This document shows positions 17,538-25,477 of a DNA stretch of 64,000 nt, piece by piece. The position numbers and the translations under genes are program-made. The notes under the pieces are model-generated. The model was not told the DNA's origin. It ran no database searches and worked only from the letters and a program-made list of their open reading frames with translations. Each line of letters opens with the position of its first letter. The first letter of the stretch is position 1. Origin of the DNA: Superficieibacter sp. 1612_C1 (GTDB taxonomy: Bacteria > Pseudomonadota > Gammaproteobacteria > Enterobacterales > Enterobacteriaceae); contig NZ_JADGMI010000006.1 of assembly GCF_015234305.1 (NCBI RefSeq), positions 124,001 through 188,000 on the forward strand, given 5' to 3'.

Positions 17538-19321
17538 TGCGTGTCTCCCTGTGCAAGGCGAACAATAACTGCGTTTCGGGTGAGGGTTTCGGCTGCGTCA
17601 GGCAGCGCAAACAGGGTCTTACCGGGCAGGTCAGGAAGCGGCTGCGGATCTTCGCCGATATTCAGCGCGAGGGATAACGTCCCGGCCGGAAAGCGCCAGC
17701 TTACGGCGAGGAAGCCCTCTGCCGTCGCGATGATCTTACCGGCATGTCCGCCAGCGGAAGCCAGCAGCGGCACGATATATTCCTGGCGCAGCGCCAGCAG
17801 CGTTTTGCATAACGCCAGCCAGCGTTGCCCTTCCTCAGTGTCCGCTTTCTGCCAGTCCAGTTTTGAGCGCAGAAACGTTTCTTCGTCGTTGGGATCGGGG
17901 ACGCTACCCTCTTCATGTCCGGCATGTCCCGCAAACTCCTGCGCCCGTCCTTCACGTACCGCGCGGGCCAGATCGCCGTGGAAATCGGTAAAGAACAGGA
18001 AAGGATTCGTTTCGCCGTACTCTTCGCCCATGAACATCAGTGGAATGTGCGGGGACAATAAAAGCGTCGCCAGCAGCACTTTAGTCCGTTCAGCGCCAGC
18101 CAGTGCGATCAGTCTCTCCCCCTGCGCACGGTTACCGACCTGATCGTGGTTCTGGATAAAATCCACAAAGGCCACCGGCGGCTGTCCGCGGCTGTCCACG
18201 CCACGTGTTTCACCGGTTTGCGCAGAGACTTCGCCCTGATAAGCAAATCCTTCGGCCAGGATGCGGGCCACCTGTTTTTCCGGATAGTCAGCGAAATCCT
18301 GATAATAGGCATGCGTTTCACCGGTGGCGAAGACGTGGACGGCGTTGTGAAAGTCGTCGTTCCATTCCCCGGTGAACAGCGGTGCTGAACCGTCCGCTTC
18401 CCGCGGATGAAGGAAAATCACGTTGCGGCTGTCTTCCGTAGTCAGATGAATGGGCCGCTGAGTAATTTCATTACGAATACGCCCGGCAATTTCAATCAGG
18501 ATGTGTTTATCCGCGCTGTCTTTAATCTGGTCGATAGCGTCAAAGCGCAGGCCGTCGAGGTTGAAGGCGGTTAACCAGTAGAGCGGCGCGTCGGTGATAT
18601 AGCGGCGAACGGCATCGATATCATAAGCAATGCCCGCGCCCCACGGCGTCATCCGCTCCTTATGGAAAAAATCAGGCGACAGCCGCGGCAGGTAATTGCC
18701 CTCCGGGCCGAAATGGTTGAGCACAATATCCAGCACCACCGAGAGACCCTGCCCGTGTGCCGCGTCAACAAACGCCCGAAAATCATCCGGTGTGCCGTAA
18801 GCAGAATGCGTGGCATAGAGCAGCACGCCGTCATATCCCCAGCCGCGATTGCCGCTAAACTGCGAGACCGGCATCACTTCAATCATGGTAATGCCAAGGC
18901 TGGCCAGCTCGGGGAGTCTGGCTATCGCGGCCTGGAAGGTCCCTTCTGGCGTAAAGGTACCGATATGCAGTTCATAGACGACCGTTTCTTCCCACGGTCG
19001 TCCGGCCCACTCGGGGTGTTGCCATGCATAACCACTGGGATCAACCACCAGCGAAGGACCGTTAACGTCAGCCTTCTGCGCCCTGGACGCCGGGTCCGCG
19101 ATCGCGGTGCCGTCACTGAGAACAAATTGATACTCCGCGCCGGGAGCCACGCCGCTCACTTCACAGGTAAACCAGCCGTCGCCAACCGGCGTCATCGCCG
19201 TATCCTGCCCCGCCAGCCGCAGCGAGATGGTGTCGTGTGCGGTAGCCCAGAGGCGAAATCGAACTCTATCCGGAGCGATAAACTCAGCTCCCCAACCCTC
19301 AGAAAAAGATCTGGACGCCAT
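17534..19321 (-). CDS. treZ: TreZ, maltooligosyl trehalose trehalohydrolase
   Basis: 595 residues. An N-terminal CBM48-like domain (about 10-95) is followed by a GH13 barrel: LDIVLNHFGPEGNY (about 200), GLRFDAIDQIKDS (nucleophile, about 255), TTEDSRN (acid/base, about 290) and VDFIQNHDQVGNR (about 375). It releases trehalose from the TreY product. The ATG at 19321 has GAGG about 7 nt upstream. No treX/glgX debranching gene is adjacent. A promoter must lie in the 295-bp region to its right, which also holds a small plus-strand ORF. Confidence 0.95.
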   Translation of the reverse strand: MASRSFSEGWGAEFIAPDRVRFRLWATAHDTISLRLAGQDTAMTPVGDGWFTCEVSGVAPGAEYQFVLSDGTAIADPASRAQKADVNGPSLVVDPSGYAWQHPEWAGRPWEETVVYELHIGTFTPEGTFQAAIARLPELASLGITMIEVMPVSQFSGNRGWGYDGVLLYATHSAYGTPDDFRAFVDAAHGQGLSVVLDIVLNHFGPEGNYLPRLSPDFFHKERMTPWGAGIAYDIDAVRRYITDAPLYWLTAFNLDGLRFDAIDQIKDSADKHILIEIAGRIRNEITQRPIHLTTEDSRNVIFLHPREADGSAPLFTGEWNDDFHNAVHVFATGETHAYYQDFADYPEKQVARILAEGFAYQGEVSAQTGETRGVDSRGQPPVAFVDFIQNHDQVGNRAQGERLIALAGAERTKVLLATLLLSPHIPLMFMGEEYGETNPFLFFTDFHGDLARAVREGRAQEFAGHAGHEEGSVPDPNDEETFLRSKLDWQKADTEEGQRWLALCKTLLALRQEYIVPLLASAGGHAGKIIATAEGFLAVSWRFPAGTLSLALNIGEDPQPLPDLPGKTLFALPDAAETLTRNAVIVRLAQGDTQ

Positions 19322-19351
19322 TCAATAGCCTCATTTAATTCGCAGGTGAGC

Positions 19352-19576
19352 ATGGACGATATCGCATCAATCATAGTTCAAATGCGCGCATCAGGCGGGC
19401 GGATAGCGTATTCAGGCTGGAGCGTTATCGCAGCGGGAGCAGACATTTCTCATCGTGAATATCAAAAATACAGGCTCAGAGAGGGATCGGCTATAGCTGG
19501 AAATAGTGAAAGCGTGGATAAGGGTTATATCAGACTTGCCAGGCGGTTATATGCATCCAGCCGGATAATGCGCTAA
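19352..19576 (+). CDS. Hypothetical 74-residue protein divergent from treZ
   Basis: ATG at 19352 with AGGTGA just upstream, TAA at 19574-19576. The product begins MDDIASIIVQMRASGGRIAY and ends LARRLYASSRIMR; it is basic, with no transmembrane span or known motif I can name. Support for a real gene: it fills the treZ-connector gap and its stop is 8 bp before a perfect terminator hairpin shared with the convergent gene on the other strand. Against: the region must also hold the treZ promoter, and I do not recognise the family. Confidence 0.4.
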   Translation: MDDIASIIVQMRASGGRIAYSGWSVIAAGADISHREYQKYRLREGSAIAGNSESVDKGYIRLARRLYASSRIMR

Positions 19577-19583
19577 GGTAAAT

Positions 19584-19605
19584 TGCCTCCGCGAGAGCGG
19601 AGGCA
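19584..19605. terminator. Bidirectional terminator hairpin
   Basis: TGCCTCCGC-GAGA-GCGGAGGCA, a 9-bp stem with a tetraloop, followed on the plus strand by TTATT and on the minus strand by ATTTACC. It lies between the convergent 74-residue ORF and the connector gene at 19617-19919. Confidence 0.7.
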
Positions 19606-19616
19606 TTATTCAGGAT

Positions 19617-19919
19617 TTAATGCTTTCGGTCATTTGAGCAACAGGCCAGGCCATTGAGCAACCAACTGTCAGACATCGCGGTTGCGGCAAACCTGGCGTC
19701 AGAACTTCCCTCGCTGCGTTGAGATGCAATATAGGCTTTCACGTCAGCGATAGCTATATTATATGCCTCCAGTCGCCCCTTATTTTCCGGCCTGTCACGG
19801 GCATCAGTTAATGCCTGTAAAAGCGCCGCAAAGGTAACGTCCTCATCAGCCTCAAGCAGACTCATTACTGCCTCACCGATAAGCAAGTCTGAAAGCATCT
19901 CTTTTTGACTTTTGCTCAT
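19617..19919 (-). CDS. AriR/YmgA-like small connector protein
   Basis: 100 residues. The segment IGEAVMSLLEADEDVTFAALLQALTDARD (about 14-42) follows the pattern of the YmgA/AriR family (IG.AV..L...G..V....L...L). In E. coli these proteins feed into the Rcs phosphorelay and biofilm control. AAGGAGA lies 6 nt before the ATG. It is the most promoter-distal of the small-protein genes here, ending at a terminator. The family assignment is by pattern only; the C-terminal third is not recognisable. Confidence 0.6.
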   Translation of the reverse strand: MSKSQKEMLSDLLIGEAVMSLLEADEDVTFAALLQALTDARDRPENKGRLEAYNIAIADVKAYIASQRSEGSSDARFAATAMSDSWLLNGLACCSNDRKH

Positions 19920-20053
19920 GGTTATCTCCTTTTCGCCTATCGGCGTCTGGAAATCTGTCGTTATATACCGATGATAAAAATTGTCACCTTGAGTGATGGC
20001 AAGCGATAAAACAGATTATTGAACTATTCATAATATCGAAAATTGTTATCTAA

Positions 20054-20254
20054 TCAATTCAGTTTTTTTGACAAAATCTTTAACGCTAGCTGATAAGCAG
20101 GCTTTTCATGCGTTTCAGCGCGCTCCTCCCATGACAATATCAGGGCATAAAGCATTGCCGGCGATGCGCGTAATCCTTGTTTAAGTACGGATACGGCAGC
20201 AACGCCGAGGATCTCCCTGGCAGAATCAAGTAGAACACGATCATTTTTGTCCAA
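20054..20254 (-). CDS. AriR-like small connector protein, TTG start
   Basis: 66 residues. It starts with TTG (TTGGACAAAAATGATC), with AGGAG 5 nt upstream; the nearby ATG is out of frame. The core REILGVAAVSVLKQGLRASPAMLYALILSWEE resembles the helical AriR/YmgB dimer fold in hydrophobic pattern and length. It belongs to a run of four similar small genes on the minus strand. Function would be signalling or regulatory by family; nothing here is diagnostic by itself. Confidence 0.55.
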   Translation of the reverse strand: MDKNDRVLLDSAREILGVAAVSVLKQGLRASPAMLYALILSWEERAETHEKPAYQLALKILSKKLN

Positions 20255-20378
20255 ATTGTCTCCTGACGGTTAAATAAAGCCCTTCCCCTTTGGACAAAGC
20301 GCAAAAGGGTAGCCCTCCGTGGTTATCACGGAAAAATAATGAGTTAGAAGAGACGTGCGGAGCCTGTGCTCCGTAGAG

Positions 20379-20564
20379 TTAGTACAGAAGCGTCAACGCA
20401 GGTGCCTGGCCAGCACGTACGGAAACGTGGTTAGTGTCGCGCGAAGCGGTATAAACGGAAGCCGTTAGCGCATTGTCAGCGGCAACGGGCAGCAGTGATG
20501 TCGCATTGACCTTTTGCACAGGCGCATGTTTCCGCAATGTTTTTTCGATATCAACATTTTGCAA
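20379..20564 (-). CDS. Small hypothetical protein in the connector cluster, TTG start
   Basis: 61 residues from a TTG at 20564 that has a strong GGAGG 4 nt upstream. The product (MQNVDIEKTLRKHAPVQ...) has an Ala/Val-rich middle and no motif I know. It lies 59 bp after the YcgZ-like gene and 124 bp before the next AriR-like gene. The good ribosome-binding site and the cluster position argue for a real gene; the lack of any recognisable family argues caution. Confidence 0.4.
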   Translation of the reverse strand: MQNVDIEKTLRKHAPVQKVNATSLLPVAADNALTASVYTASRDTNHVSVRAGQAPALTLLY

Positions 20565-20623
20565 TGGGCCTCCGGAAAATTCATTAGCAGCCTGTTCACT
20601 GAAAAGGCCGGTAAATCTCCCGA

Positions 20624-20866
20624 TCAGTGCGTGCGGTCTGCGTTCAGTAATAAACGGAAAATACCTTCATACAACAGTGTTTCAGAAGGTGCTTCAGTTT
20701 CATTCATCAAAAAGGCAAGTTTCAAAAAAAGCGACTTACGGCTGACGGGCATCCCGGCACGTAGCATCTCTATGACGATGCGTCCCAGCAATTCCTCATG
20801 CGCCGCCCCCAAACTGGACAGGATACCGTTACCTTCAGGCATCACGTCTTCATGTGTTTTTGCCAT
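20624..20866 (-). CDS. YcgZ-like two-component connector protein
   Basis: 80 residues from the ATG at 20866, where GCGGGG lies about 6 nt upstream. The stretch LLGRIVIEMLRAGMPVSRKSLFLKLAFLMN (about 25-54) is close to E. coli YcgZ (LGEIVTEILKDGRNLSRKSL...), and the length agrees with YcgZ (78). In E. coli ycgZ-ymgA-ariR is repressed by BluR and acts through Rcs on colanic acid and biofilm. A longer TTG-initiated form (to 20932) is open but has no ribosome-binding site. Confidence 0.65.
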   Translation of the reverse strand: MAKTHEDVMPEGNGILSSLGAAHEELLGRIVIEMLRAGMPVSRKSLFLKLAFLMNETEAPSETLLYEGIFRLLLNADRTH

Positions 20867-21066
20867 CGCTGACCCCGCAGAAAAATAGGTTAAGTACCAC
20901 ACTGGGGACAGTGTATAGAGGGCCGATATCAAAGACCAGCAAGCCGAAAAAATTAGTCGTCTTTTTAATCAGTAAATCCTGATGCCAGCATTTTTCATAT
21001 CCTCTCTTGTCAGGCCATAACATAGCTTTTCAAGGCACCCGAAAGTGCCCCGGACATTGCGCAAGA

Positions 21067-21387
21067 TCAGCCATTTTTAGCTTCATCTTGCTCGTCATCT
21101 TCTTCTTCCGGCTTACCGTCAGCCGAAGGATGACTCCCGCCATGGCGTGAAGACGCCAGATTCACGACATTAGTACCGTCGGGCATTTCAGCCTCTTCCA
21201 GTCGCTCCAGGATCTTTCGCGCCTGGGCGATTTCAGCCAGATGCTCTTCATCTGTTTCCTGCCCGGCCTGCTCAGCAAGCCTTAGTATCAGAGATTCTCG
21301 CGAAACCTCTTCCTTTGCGAAGATATGGCTTATGACGGCCTCGCCTATGGCGATATAACCTTTTTTATCTTCATCAGAAATTGACAC
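21067..21387 (-). CDS. AriR/YmgA-like connector protein with acidic tail, GTG start
   Basis: 106 residues. It starts at GTG 21387, with AGGAG 10 nt upstream. The N-terminal 60 residues (IGEAVISHIFAKEEVSRESLILRLAEQ...) fit the AriR/YmgA pattern. The C-terminus is unusual: low-complexity and acidic, ending GKPEEEDDEQDEAKNG. It is the first gene of the minus-strand set, downstream of a 570-bp AT-rich region that probably carries its promoter. Confidence 0.6.
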   Translation of the reverse strand: MSISDEDKKGYIAIGEAVISHIFAKEEVSRESLILRLAEQAGQETDEEHLAEIAQARKILERLEEAEMPDGTNVVNLASSRHGGSHPSADGKPEEEDDEQDEAKNG

Positions 21388-21434
21388 TAATATATCTCTC
21401 CTGTTTTATACGGTTCTCAACTCCCTACGCTAAT

Positions 21435-21476
21435 AACATTTCAATAGTAAAATGTTTTCCTGTGATTATCAGTATA
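21435..21476 (-). promoter_or_regulatory. Candidate promoter and dyad for the connector cluster
   Basis: Minus strand: a -10-like TATACT at 21476-21471 without a good -35, then a perfect AACATTT-N8-AAATGTT dyad at 21456-21435, about 50 bp before the GTG start. A second dyad, ATAGG-N5-CCTAT, lies at 21551-21565. A missing -35 would fit sigma-S. The regulator is unknown. Confidence 0.35.
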
Positions 21477-21801
21477 ACGCAACCGGACCGGCTGAAAGTA
21501 TTTTAAGAACTATCCTGACCCGTTATATTTGTCCTCCTGATGCCGTCATTATAGGAATAACCTATTGTTATAATTGCTGGTTTTAAGAGGCATAGATAAT
21601 AAGCAGAGGATCGGTGGGTCCAGCACATTATTATCTTAATGATGGCAGCGGAATAAAAATAAACCTTAAACGGGAATCATTGTGACGTAATAATAGTCGG
21701 CCTCTGAAGCCCGTGTTCCTCCAGGCTGCGGAATTGCCAACATCATGCAAAATATCTCCCTATCCTTTTGAAAAATATAATCAAAACCCTCAAATCGCCA
21801 C
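21477..21801. other. AT-rich intergenic region
   Basis: Part of the 570-bp gap between the connector cluster and the PAS/HTH regulator. It holds the ATAGG-N5-CCTAT dyad and a TATAAT hexamer (21569-21574). I see no credible coding frame or repeat. Confidence 0.5.
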
Positions 21802-21931
21802 CAAACAAAAAGTTTTCTTATCGTTCCATTTCAAACAAAAGGTTTGACTTATAGTGTGATCGCACTCTCCTTTTGTTCATTTTTTGATTGATCTGTTGAA
21901 TGCATTGCCGCTATACAATACAAAAAGTTTG
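21802..21931 (+). promoter_or_regulatory. Three operator-like repeats and promoter for the D-amino-acid-type operon
   Basis: CAAAC-AAAAA-GTTTT (21802-21816), CAAAC-AAAAG-GTTTG (21832-21846, perfect dyad) and AATAC-AAAAA-GTTTG (21917-21931). The first two are exactly 30 bp apart. A plausible promoter is TTGATC (21888) - 18 bp - TATACA (21912), whose -10 touches the third repeat. Self-regulation by the adjacent PAS/HTH protein is inferred. Confidence 0.55.
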
Positions 21932-21957
21932 ATTATCTAACTAAATTTCAGGTCGAT

Positions 21958-22629
21958 ATGGAAAGCATTCAAGAAAGTCTAGATTTCCTCCTTCCTATGA
22001 TGGAAGGCATTGCCGGGCAGTTTGGCGACAACTGTGAAGTGGTGTTGCACGACCACTCTCAGGGACTGGAAAGCAGCATCATTGCCATCATCAATGGTCA
22101 CGTGACCGGACGTAAAGTGGGCGATCCGAGCAGTAATTTAGGACTGGAAGTGCTGCGCGGCAGCGATGTGAATGGCGATCGGCACAACTACTTTACCAAA
22201 ACACGCGAGGGTAAAACGCTGCGCTCTACTTCGGTATACCTGCGCAATAACCATAAACAGGTGATCGGTGCCCTGTGTATCAATCTGGACATTAGCGACA
22301 TTTTGCAGGCTGAAAAAATGCTGAACAAAATGGCGGGTCGCCCGGATAACGCACCGACATCCTCCAGGGAAGTTAACGAAGTCTTCGTTAAAGACGTCAG
22401 CGAACTGCTTGATTACCTTATTGCTGAATGTATGACCCTGATTGATGTTCCCGTAAGCAATATGACTCGCCAGGATAAACTGAATGCCATTAAATTTTTT
22501 GACGACAAGGGGGTATTTCTTATCAAAAAATCTGGCGAAAGGATTTGCGAATTTCTCAATATTTCTAAATACACCCTCTATGCCTATCTGGGCGAATTAC
22601 GAGGGGAGGATCCGTCTATAGACAGTTAA
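21958..22629 (+). CDS. YheO/DauR-type PAS-HTH transcriptional regulator
   Basis: 223 residues. An N-terminal YheO-like PAS domain (about 8-115; conserved GDNCEVVLHD and GALCINLDIS) is joined to a C-terminal winged-helix domain of the HTH_22 type (about 150-218; FLNISKYTLYAYLGEL). DauR, a relative in Pseudomonas, represses D-arginine catabolic genes. This gene is first in a five-gene plus-strand run and 16 bp from the next, so it probably controls its own operon, responding to a small amino-acid-like ligand. Confidence 0.85.
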   Translation: MESIQESLDFLLPMMEGIAGQFGDNCEVVLHDHSQGLESSIIAIINGHVTGRKVGDPSSNLGLEVLRGSDVNGDRHNYFTKTREGKTLRSTSVYLRNNHKQVIGALCINLDISDILQAEKMLNKMAGRPDNAPTSSREVNEVFVKDVSELLDYLIAECMTLIDVPVSNMTRQDKLNAIKFFDDKGVFLIKKSGERICEFLNISKYTLYAYLGELRGEDPSIDS

Positions 22630-22645
22630 CTGTCAGGAGGAATAA

Positions 22646-23725
22646 ATGCAGACTACACCTTATGTTGCACTTGATATGGATATCATGGAGAAAAATATCA
22701 CCACCATGACATCCGGTCTCACCCGCAACGGAATTCAGCACTGGCCGCATATCAAGACGCATAAATCCGTGCGTCTGGCCAGGCTTGAGCAACAGCTTGG
22801 AGCCAGCGGCATCACCTGCGCCAAGCTTTCTGAGGCGGAAGTGATGGCTGCCGGAGGCATTAACGCCATCCTGCTGGCCTACCCGCTTATTGGTGAGGAC
22901 AAATGTCGACGCTATGCTGAGCTGGCACGTAAAATAACGGTTCGCACTATCGTCGATAGTCTGGCCGGTGCCGAAGGGCTCTCAAGGGAGGCGGTAAAAA
23001 ATGACCTGATTTTTAATATCGATATCGCCATTGACTTCGGCGCACACCGGGAAGGCATTCAACCGGAGGATCTTCTGGCATTCGCCCGGCAGGTTGCCGC
23101 CCTGCCAGGATTAAACGTTGATGGTGTATTTACGTATGCAGGCACGATTTATCAGTATCATACCGAGCAGGATATCCGGCGGGCGGCGCGTCAGGAAGCC
23201 CGGTTATTAATCGATAGCCGGGATCGCCTTAATGCCAACGGATTTGAAATTAGCCATTTATCCGGCGGTTCAACGCTCTCCTCCTGGTATGCTGACGAAC
23301 TTCGCGGCATTACCGAATCGCGGGCTGGCAACTTTATTTTTGGCGATATGAATGCCATTAACGGTGGGATTTACACAAAGGAAAACTGTGCGCTGACTAT
23401 TTGCGCTACGGTCGTCAGCATTCCGCTTCCCGGCTACGCCACCATTGATGCGGGGACCAAATCACTGACCTCGGATCTCTCAGCAACGCCGGGATCGTAC
23501 GGATTGATTCAGGAATACCCGGACATTGAACTGGTGAAGCTGAATGAGGAACATGGTTATTTGCGCTACGATCCACAAAAATATAACCTGGCCATTGGCG
23601 AGCAGATCCACATTATTCCCAATCATTGTTGTGTGGTCGCTAATTTGGTGGATGAAATATATGCCTTCCGTAAGGGTGTATTAAGCGAAATCATTACCAT
23701 CGATGCGCGTGGAAAAAGTTTTTAA
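22646..23725 (+). CDS. D-threonine-aldolase / D-serine-dehydratase-type PLP enzyme
   Basis: 359 residues with an alanine-racemase-like N-terminal barrel and a metal-binding C-terminal domain. The PLP lysine is K37 in PHIKTHKS; HLSGGST (about 215) is the phosphate-binding region. H327 and C329 (PNHCCVV) form the HxC metal site typical of DSD1-like D-serine dehydratases and metal-activated D-threonine aldolases. The usual Arg before PH is Trp here. Expected chemistry is elimination or retro-aldol cleavage of a beta-hydroxy-D-amino acid. The linked RidA favours dehydration, since that yields an enamine. AGGAGG lies 8 nt before the ATG. Confidence 0.82.
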   Translation: MQTTPYVALDMDIMEKNITTMTSGLTRNGIQHWPHIKTHKSVRLARLEQQLGASGITCAKLSEAEVMAAGGINAILLAYPLIGEDKCRRYAELARKITVRTIVDSLAGAEGLSREAVKNDLIFNIDIAIDFGAHREGIQPEDLLAFARQVAALPGLNVDGVFTYAGTIYQYHTEQDIRRAARQEARLLIDSRDRLNANGFEISHLSGGSTLSSWYADELRGITESRAGNFIFGDMNAINGGIYTKENCALTICATVVSIPLPGYATIDAGTKSLTSDLSATPGSYGLIQEYPDIELVKLNEEHGYLRYDPQKYNLAIGEQIHIIPNHCCVVANLVDEIYAFRKGVLSEIITIDARGKSF

Positions 23726-23743
23726 TTAGCTGGAATCATTAAT

Positions 23744-24904
23744 ATGACTGACATCCCGTTAACTGCTGAAGAACAGCAGGAGCTGATCACGCTTCTTTGC
23801 AGCCTGATACAGCATCCGTCGGAAAATCCGCCGGGAAATGAAAATTCGGTAGCGCGCTATATCGCAGAACTATTACGCAGCGAAGGTATTGAGACCGAGG
23901 TACAGGAAGTGGCTCCGGGTCGACCTAATGTGATCGCGCGTCTGAAGGGACAGCAGCCGGGTAAGCGACTTATTTTAAATGGTCACACCGATGTGGTGCC
24001 CTGCGGGGCAGGATGGTCGGTTGAACCTTTCGCTGCGGTCATTGACGGCGAGCGCATTATTGGACGCGGGGCAGCAGACATGAAGTCTGGCGTGGCAGCG
24101 ATGATCTATGCCGCCTTGCTGATCAAACGCCGCCAGTATGCTTTTAACGGTGAAATCACCTTACTTTTTAATGTTGATGAAGAGCGCGTTAACCTCGGCA
24201 TGGCACATTTTATTGCCCAGGGTGTTGAAGCGGATTATGCCATTATTGGCGAACCCACGTCGCTGGAGGTGTGCATCGCGCATAAGGGCGTCAGCCGTAC
24301 CCGACTCACGACTCACGGCACGGCGGGCCATGCCGCTAAAACCCGTCATCCGGATAGCGCCATTGACAAAATGGCACAGCTTTTTCCCGAATTGCTTCAG
24401 GAGTGTCAACGCGTTAAGCAAATGCAGCATCCGCTTTTAGGCAACGCCTCCATGCTGGTCACCACCATTAACGGTGGCAGCGCACCAAATATTGTGCCGC
24501 AGTCGTGCAGCATTGAAATCGACCGCCGGGTGCTGCCGGACGAGAAACGCAGCGAAATAAACGACAGCATGTTGCGTGCGTTGTCAAAAAGCGGGCTCAA
24601 CAGTGAACTGGATTATTCGCTGGAGAATTATCTTTTTATTCCCGCTTCCGCTATTGATGACGCCCATCCGCTTGTCGAGGCGGCGTGCAAGGCGGTGACG
24701 ACGATAACCGGTTCAGCCCGTAAAACTATTTTTGACGCCACCTGTGAGGCTCCATTCTTCTCGGTCGACTGTCATATTCCGACCATCATTATGGGCCCTG
24801 GAGATTTGGCGCAGGCTCACGTCAAAGATGAATTTGTCCGTATTGCGGAGTTACACCACGCCGCACAAATTTACACCCAACTGGCATTAACCTTATTGAA
24901 ATAA
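23744..24904 (+). CDS. M20-family metallo-deacylase (ArgE/DapE type)
   Basis: 386 residues. Metal-site motifs are in order: NGHTDVVP (about 84), GRGAADMKSG (about 110), DEERVNLG (catalytic Glu-Glu, about 147) and IGEPT (about 170), followed by the dimerisation lid and a C-terminal GPGDLAQAHVKDEFV with the last ligand histidine. Such enzymes hydrolyse N-acyl amino acids or short peptides. In this operon, 18 bp after the PLP enzyme, it probably releases the amino acid that the PLP enzyme then breaks down. Confidence 0.88.
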   Translation: MTDIPLTAEEQQELITLLCSLIQHPSENPPGNENSVARYIAELLRSEGIETEVQEVAPGRPNVIARLKGQQPGKRLILNGHTDVVPCGAGWSVEPFAAVIDGERIIGRGAADMKSGVAAMIYAALLIKRRQYAFNGEITLLFNVDEERVNLGMAHFIAQGVEADYAIIGEPTSLEVCIAHKGVSRTRLTTHGTAGHAAKTRHPDSAIDKMAQLFPELLQECQRVKQMQHPLLGNASMLVTTINGGSAPNIVPQSCSIEIDRRVLPDEKRSEINDSMLRALSKSGLNSELDYSLENYLFIPASAIDDAHPLVEAACKAVTTITGSARKTIFDATCEAPFFSVDCHIPTIIMGPGDLAQAHVKDEFVRIAELHHAAQIYTQLALTLLK

Positions 24905-24922
24905 ACTATCAGGAATATTGTA

Positions 24923-25384
24923 ATGAAAATTGAAGCCCGTCTGGCAGAACTGGGAATTACACTCAGTGAGCCTGCTACACCCAAATTTTCTTATGTATCG
25001 GTGAAACAGGTTGGAAATTTATTATATACCTCCGGCAACGATTGCCGCCGTAACGGTGAGCTGATTTATCATGGCCGTCTGGGGGAGCAATTATCTCTTG
25101 AACAAGGCAAAAGCGCGGCGCGCCAGTGTATTATTAATATTCTTTCTTCGCTGAAAGCCTATCTTGGCGACCTGGACCGGATCATCGGCTGTATCAAAAT
25201 GCTGGCATTTGTGCAAAGTGCGGATGACTTTAAGGATCAACCCTTTGTCATCAATAGTGCTTCCGATCTGCTTATTGAAATATTTGGCGATGCGGGAAGA
25301 CACGCGCGCTCGGCCATTGGAACCAATGCTTTACCCTTTGATACACCTGTTGAAATTGAATTAATTCTCGAAATTAACGCGTAA
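24923..25384 (+). CDS. RidA-family enamine/imine deaminase
   Basis: 153 residues, of the longer Rid type that begins with a LAELGITL segment. The catalytic arginine is conserved in RHARSAIG (about residue 128), as is the end P.ElELI. RidA proteins hydrolyse reactive enamines such as 2-aminoacrylate released by PLP dehydratases. Its place 18 bp after the M20 gene links it to the PLP enzyme of this operon. Confidence 0.88.
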   Translation: MKIEARLAELGITLSEPATPKFSYVSVKQVGNLLYTSGNDCRRNGELIYHGRLGEQLSLEQGKSAARQCIINILSSLKAYLGDLDRIIGCIKMLAFVQSADDFKDQPFVINSASDLLIEIFGDAGRHARSAIGTNALPFDTPVEIELILEINA

Positions 25385-25423
25385 GTTTATTTATACCTCC
25401 GGGAATAAAACCGGGCCCCTGCC

Positions 25424-25452
25424 ACGCCACTATTTCGGTGGAGTAGTGGCGT
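25424..25452 (+). terminator. Intercistronic hairpin between ridA-like and MFS genes
   Basis: ACGCCACTA-N11-TAGTGGCGT, a perfect 9-bp stem with no T-run after it, in the 93-bp gap before the transporter. More likely an mRNA-stability or attenuation element than a terminator. Confidence 0.45.
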
Positions 25453-25477
25453 ATATCACATATCAAAAGGATAATAT

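Noticed and set aside
18662-19351. N-terminal part of a 304-codon plus-strand frame
   Set aside because: This part is antisense to treZ; only the last 74 codons outside treZ (19352-19576) are retained as a candidate gene.
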